Of a stretch of 64,000 nucleotides of DNA, positions 60,697 to 64,000 are shown one piece after another; the first letter of the stretch is position 1, and each line of letters begins with the position of its first letter. A program made the translations under genes and the position numbers. Location: positions 16,988,001 through 17,052,000 of the forward strand of contig OX327702.1 in the NCBI GenBank assembly GCA_946807835.1, written 5' to 3'. Under the pieces are notes generated by a model. That model was not told where the DNA came from. It did no database searches and saw only the letters and a list, made by a program, of their open reading frames with translations. The DNA comes from Ailanthus altissimus (lineage: Eukaryota > Streptophyta > Magnoliopsida > Sapindales > Simaroubaceae).

Positions 60697-60784
60697 CATT
60701 GAATTTGAAGATGATTCTCCGAATCTTCTTCATGGAACCATCACAATGCAATTTCATCTTCAAAAGCGTTGTAGTCTGCACCAA
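60697..60784 (-). pseudogene. HMA/HIPP-type gene, exon with first half of the HMA domain
   Basis: The minus-strand frame VQTTTLLKMKLHCDGSMKKI continues RRIIFKFN. It matches the start of an HMA domain, in which HCxxC binds metal; here the second Cys is Ser (HCDGS), so the site is incomplete. The codon where MVQ... is expected is TTG (60784-60782), with an in-frame TAG just before it. Either the ATG was lost or the exon begins at the acceptor-like TGCAG and an earlier exon exists that I did not find. The donor is at 60696. Confidence 0.7.
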
Positions 60785-61592
60785 CTAGTAACATAAAATC
60801 ATACCTTCTTTTCTCTTTAAATTACTACAAAACACAGTCTATTTACATTTGTTTACTTTTCGCTTTTTGTTTTGCTAGATGACTGCGAACATATGTGAAA
60901 TTATGAAAACAGATTCTTGGAAAGTTAGTGTGTTACATTACCACGGTATATATTGATGAATTAGGATCCTCTCCCAAACTAAACTTATCTAAGCTTTTGA
61001 GGATCTTTTGATACTTGTTAAAACTTAAATATGGATGGTTAAGATCAATTATTTTATTATTTTTTCTTTTATCAACCACCAATCATATATTTATATTTGT
61101 TGAAGTAAAAACTTAACTTAGGAGAGAATTTTAATCCATATGTTGACCACATATCCTAACTTTTCCGAACATTTAGTACTTTTACATGTATTCTTCATCT
61201 TATATATGGAAATGGTTTGGCCAAGTTCAAAGATAAATACGGTTGCATGAAATGCTTCATGTTAAAAAAAAAGATAAAATATCTTTTACTATAGACTCAT
61301 AATATGAAATGAATACATAATAAAGAAGTTCTTTTTCAACCTTTAATGAATTGCAAATTTGCAATCCAAGTAGAAGAACATCTCCAAGTTCATTTGTGAA
61401 AAAGAATCTATAAAAACCTAAGCTTTGTAGAGGATGACTTTTTCAGTATCATTTTTCTTTAACATCTTTAAACTCCTCAAAGAAACTCAGTCATCTCCAA
61501 ATCATGTGATTAAACTGTAAAACTTCTTTTCTTTTTTTCATTGACACCGCATACTTAAACACAATTTTTGTTCATTAAAAAATAGAGAGCTA
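60785..61592. promoter_or_regulatory. Intergenic region between HMA gene and small ORF
   Basis: About 800 bp between two divergent starts. On the plus strand CTATAAAAACC (about 61410) is a fair TATA box for the ORF at 61593. On the minus strand a TATATA lies near 60948-60955. A shared promoter region is possible, but nothing more specific is visible. Confidence 0.4.
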
Positions 61593-61850
61593 ATGACTGA
61601 ACAAAGTAACTTGAAAATTAAAGAACAAATACAAGGAAAAGATGATACAGAACCAAGGAACAAAATAAATCAGAAAGAAACCATTATGACAGTCACCTTT
61701 TCCGAGTTCTTGCAGCAGATTCTGATCAACGCGCCATCTGCAGTGTCTTGGAATAATCCCTTGCAACGTAAAACCATAGTACTAGGAATTCCTTTAGAAG
61801 TATTTCAAAAAAGAAAAAGAAAAACGAAAAACCGAAAACAAACATATTAA
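61593..61850 (+). CDS. Small ORF of unknown function
   Basis: 85 codons from ATG. The N-terminus is polar and charged; then comes a more ordered stretch TVTFSEFLQQILINAPSAVS and a very basic C-terminus (KRKRKTKNRKQ). A TATA box about 180 bp upstream, a pyrimidine-rich leader with an upstream ATGTGA mini-frame, and a good start context suggest transcription. It may be spliced: GTAAAACC follows PLQ codons at about 61768, and TTGCAG lies at about 61936, which would end the protein as ...NPLQRF. I do not recognise the family. It could be a first exon of a larger gene or a chance frame. Confidence 0.4.
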   Translation: MTEQSNLKIKEQIQGKDDTEPRNKINQKETIMTVTFSEFLQQILINAPSAVSWNNPLQRKTIVLGIPLEVFQKRKRKTKNRKQTY

Positions 61851-62655
61851 ACCTTAATCTTAGACTGCAGGCTGATGGAACAGATTAATTAAGATATTAG
61901 CGAGTTGTGTAAATTGACAATGGCGACCTTGCAGGCTTTTGAAGCATACCTCTAATAGAAAATGTGCTGTTTCGTAGTGAGATTCTAGTATAATTATTAT
62001 AGTTTATAATATGGGAATTTCGAGGTGAGATGCTTAATTAATTATATGAAAGGTAGATTCAGAAATAAAAAAGAAAAACACCGTGATCGAAATTTCTAAG
62101 AGAATTCTCAGGAGAGTTATTACGGGTGCAGTGTCTTGGCACAGACCTGTAATTTTCCCAGAAAAGCCACATAATGCTTGTTATTTGAGTAGTAGTTTTG
62201 GAAACAGAGACAGACACCTTTTGTTGGGTGACTTAAGAGATTAAACTAGTAATTATTTTATTAAGTTTCTTCTGTTTTTGACATCTTTGGAAATAGGCAA
62301 TTAGAAAGTAGGTGCGCACGCAATTGTTTAATTGTAACAAGGTCGAAGGTTGTCGCAGGTTAAGCATATTACTGTATTGGGAAATTTTAAAAATAGTAAA
62401 TTTGAGGGGTTTTAACTTTTTTTTAGATATTATTTTAATTTTTTTTAATTTTTTAATTAAACAAATCACTTTTGAATAAATATACTCTTTTACTATTTAA
62501 ACAGTATCTACTACGGTGTAGAGTACTTACTACAGTGATTGTTTAATCAAAATGAAATATTCTTTGGTTATTAAAATTATATTTATTTTATATTAGTTGT
62601 TTATTTATTTTAATTATATTACTACTAAATTTACATAAATAATATAATTATTTAA
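61851..62655. other. No gene seen
   Basis: AT-rich, with possible 3' untranslated sequence of the small ORF at its left. From about 62400 it is almost pure A/T. No recognised feature. Confidence 0.45.
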
Positions 62656-64000
62656 TGATGATGGCTATGATGCGTAGGTTGGGTTTTCCTGAAAGCTAGT
62701 GTATAAAGATCTATCATTGCTATTTTCAGTATCCTACTTTGTTGTTATTAATGGCTTGGCAAGGGGTAATATATCTCTTTCGCGAGGTCTTTGTCAAGAT
62801 GATCATTTATCCCCATACCTATTCTTTTTTTGTGCTGAAGGTCTCTTCATCCTTCTCAATTCTATTGAGCAACGGGATACTTTACATGGGTTGAAACGTG
62901 GAAGATCAAGCCCAATTATTTCTTACTTATTTTTTGCTGATAACAGTCTAATTATCACCAGGGATCCCTGAATGACTGCAATTCAGTACTGGAGATTTTA
63001 CAGTCTTATGAGGTTGCTTCTGGACAGCATATAAATTATCAAAAATCAGCGGTATATTTTGGTAATTGTGTTCCAAGGGTGTCCGCTACTCATCTATCTC
63101 ATTATCTTGGTGTTACCCAGGTCCCGCACTACAATAAATATCTAGGTCTCCCTTGTGTCACCAACAAGAATAAACATAATCTTTTTGGCGCCATTAGAGA
63201 AAGAGTGTGGAATAAATTGAGGGGATGAAATAGGCACATTTTCTCTGCTGAAGGGCAGGAGGTTCTTATTAAAGCAATGATCCAGGCTATCCCATCTTAC
63301 GTTATGATTCTGTTTAGGCTACCCAATAGTCTTATTAAAGAAATCCATAAACTTTGTGCTAGATTCTTTTGGGGTGGTGATGAAAACAAGAGGAAAGCCC
63401 ATTGGTGTTCCTGGGAAATGTTGTGTTGCCACAAAAATGATGGTGGCCTTGGGTTTAGAGATTTGAACTCCTTCAACCAAGCTATATTGGCTAAGCAGGG
63501 TTGGCATATGATTGCTCATCCAAACTCCCTGGTGGTGAGAACACTCCAAAGTCTCTATTTTTCCAACTCTTCACTCTTACAGGCACAACCTAAACATTCT
63601 AATTCTGCAGTTTGGAAAAGTATTCTTTGGGGCCACAATTTGCTTGTTAAGGGGCTCCGTTGGCTCATCGGTGACGGATCTTCTGTCTCAATCTACTATG
63701 ATCAACGGCTCCTTCGCCTCATGTCTTTCAAACCTTTATTCCCTCATATATTGCCTGAGCACTCTTTGGTGGCTGACCTACTTCTTCTGTCAAGGTTCTA
63801 GAACCAAGAGCTTATACGTAACTCTTTCTCAGAAGATAAATGCAAAATTATCTTAAGCATCCCGTGCGCACCTTCTTGGGGTAACCTTTGCGACTCAGTT
63901 ATGTGGCACTTCGACAAACATAGTCAATTTTCTGTCAAGAGTGGTTATTGGCTCTCTCTTGCTCTTAATCATACATCATCTTCCAATGGCAATGCTTGTT
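62656..64000 (+). mobile_element. 5'-truncated LINE, runs off the window
   Basis: L1-type ORF2 starting inside the reverse transcriptase. It reads RRLGFPES, a stop where Trp is expected, then after a frame change ISLSRGLCQDDHLSPYLFFF and the active-site region SYLFFADNSL (FADD changed to FADN). The RT thumb and zf-RVT linker follow at 63277-63801 (AMIQAIPSYVMILFRLP, GGLGFRDLNSFNQAILAKQG). The tail SQFSVKSGYWLS is near the window end. At least two frameshifts and several stops. The abrupt 5' end is normal for LINEs that failed to complete reverse transcription. Confidence 0.88.

Overview
This is a eudicot-like plant nuclear window: AT-rich, with no operons or ribosome-binding sites, one spliced host gene family, and LTR retrotransposons and LINEs filling most of the sequence. 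I cannot name the species. No rRNA, tRNA or CRISPR locus was recognised. Nearly all coding sequence belongs to retroelements. The only long open frame is the 859-codon gag-protease frame of one young LTR element.

Layout. 1-1,600: AT-rich, nothing recognised. 1,620-5,140: a 50-bp tandem repeat split by a Copia-type solo LTR (2,301-4,417). 5,340-9,700: decayed minus-strand element remnants carrying two Gypsy-type LTRs, one with perfect target-site duplications (TSDs). 10,057-17,973: an old Gypsy (Athila-like) element. Its 5' LTR is split by a minus-strand Copia solo LTR and its gag by a younger Gypsy solo LTR. 17,980-23,558: a decayed Copia polyprotein followed by stacked Copia LTR pieces. 24,180-26,432: a minus-strand Gypsy pol remnant. 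26,433-29,495: a Copia deletion derivative. 29,500-31,116: the tail and LTR of another Gypsy element. 31,130-39,440: a 34-bp minisatellite split by the young element (31,669-39,071). 39,898-41,369: an inverted LTR related to that element. 41,370-44,767: a minus-strand Tat-like Gypsy remnant. 62,656 to the window end: a 5'-truncated LINE.

The one recognisable host gene is a minus-strand heavy-metal-associated (HMA/HIPP-type) gene spread over 45,430-60,784. A LINE fills one intron. Its last coding exon is split by a retroelement with ACCAC TSDs. That retroelement was hit by a Copia solo LTR (TATGT TSD), which was hit by a third solo LTR (CTTGT TSD). Outside the insertion the reading frame joins exactly across the TSD, so the exon was continuous before the event. 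A small plus-strand ORF (61,593-61,850) of unknown function lies head-to-head with this gene.

The young element has direct LTRs of equal length in which I saw no difference, a TGCAA TSD, a tRNA-Asp primer site and an intact gag-protease frame, but no reverse transcriptase or integrase. It must therefore move with enzymes supplied in trans. Its LTRs and 3' leader carry an array of short GC-rich hairpins whose stems change in a compensated way around a constant NCCA loop. This is the least explained structure in the window.
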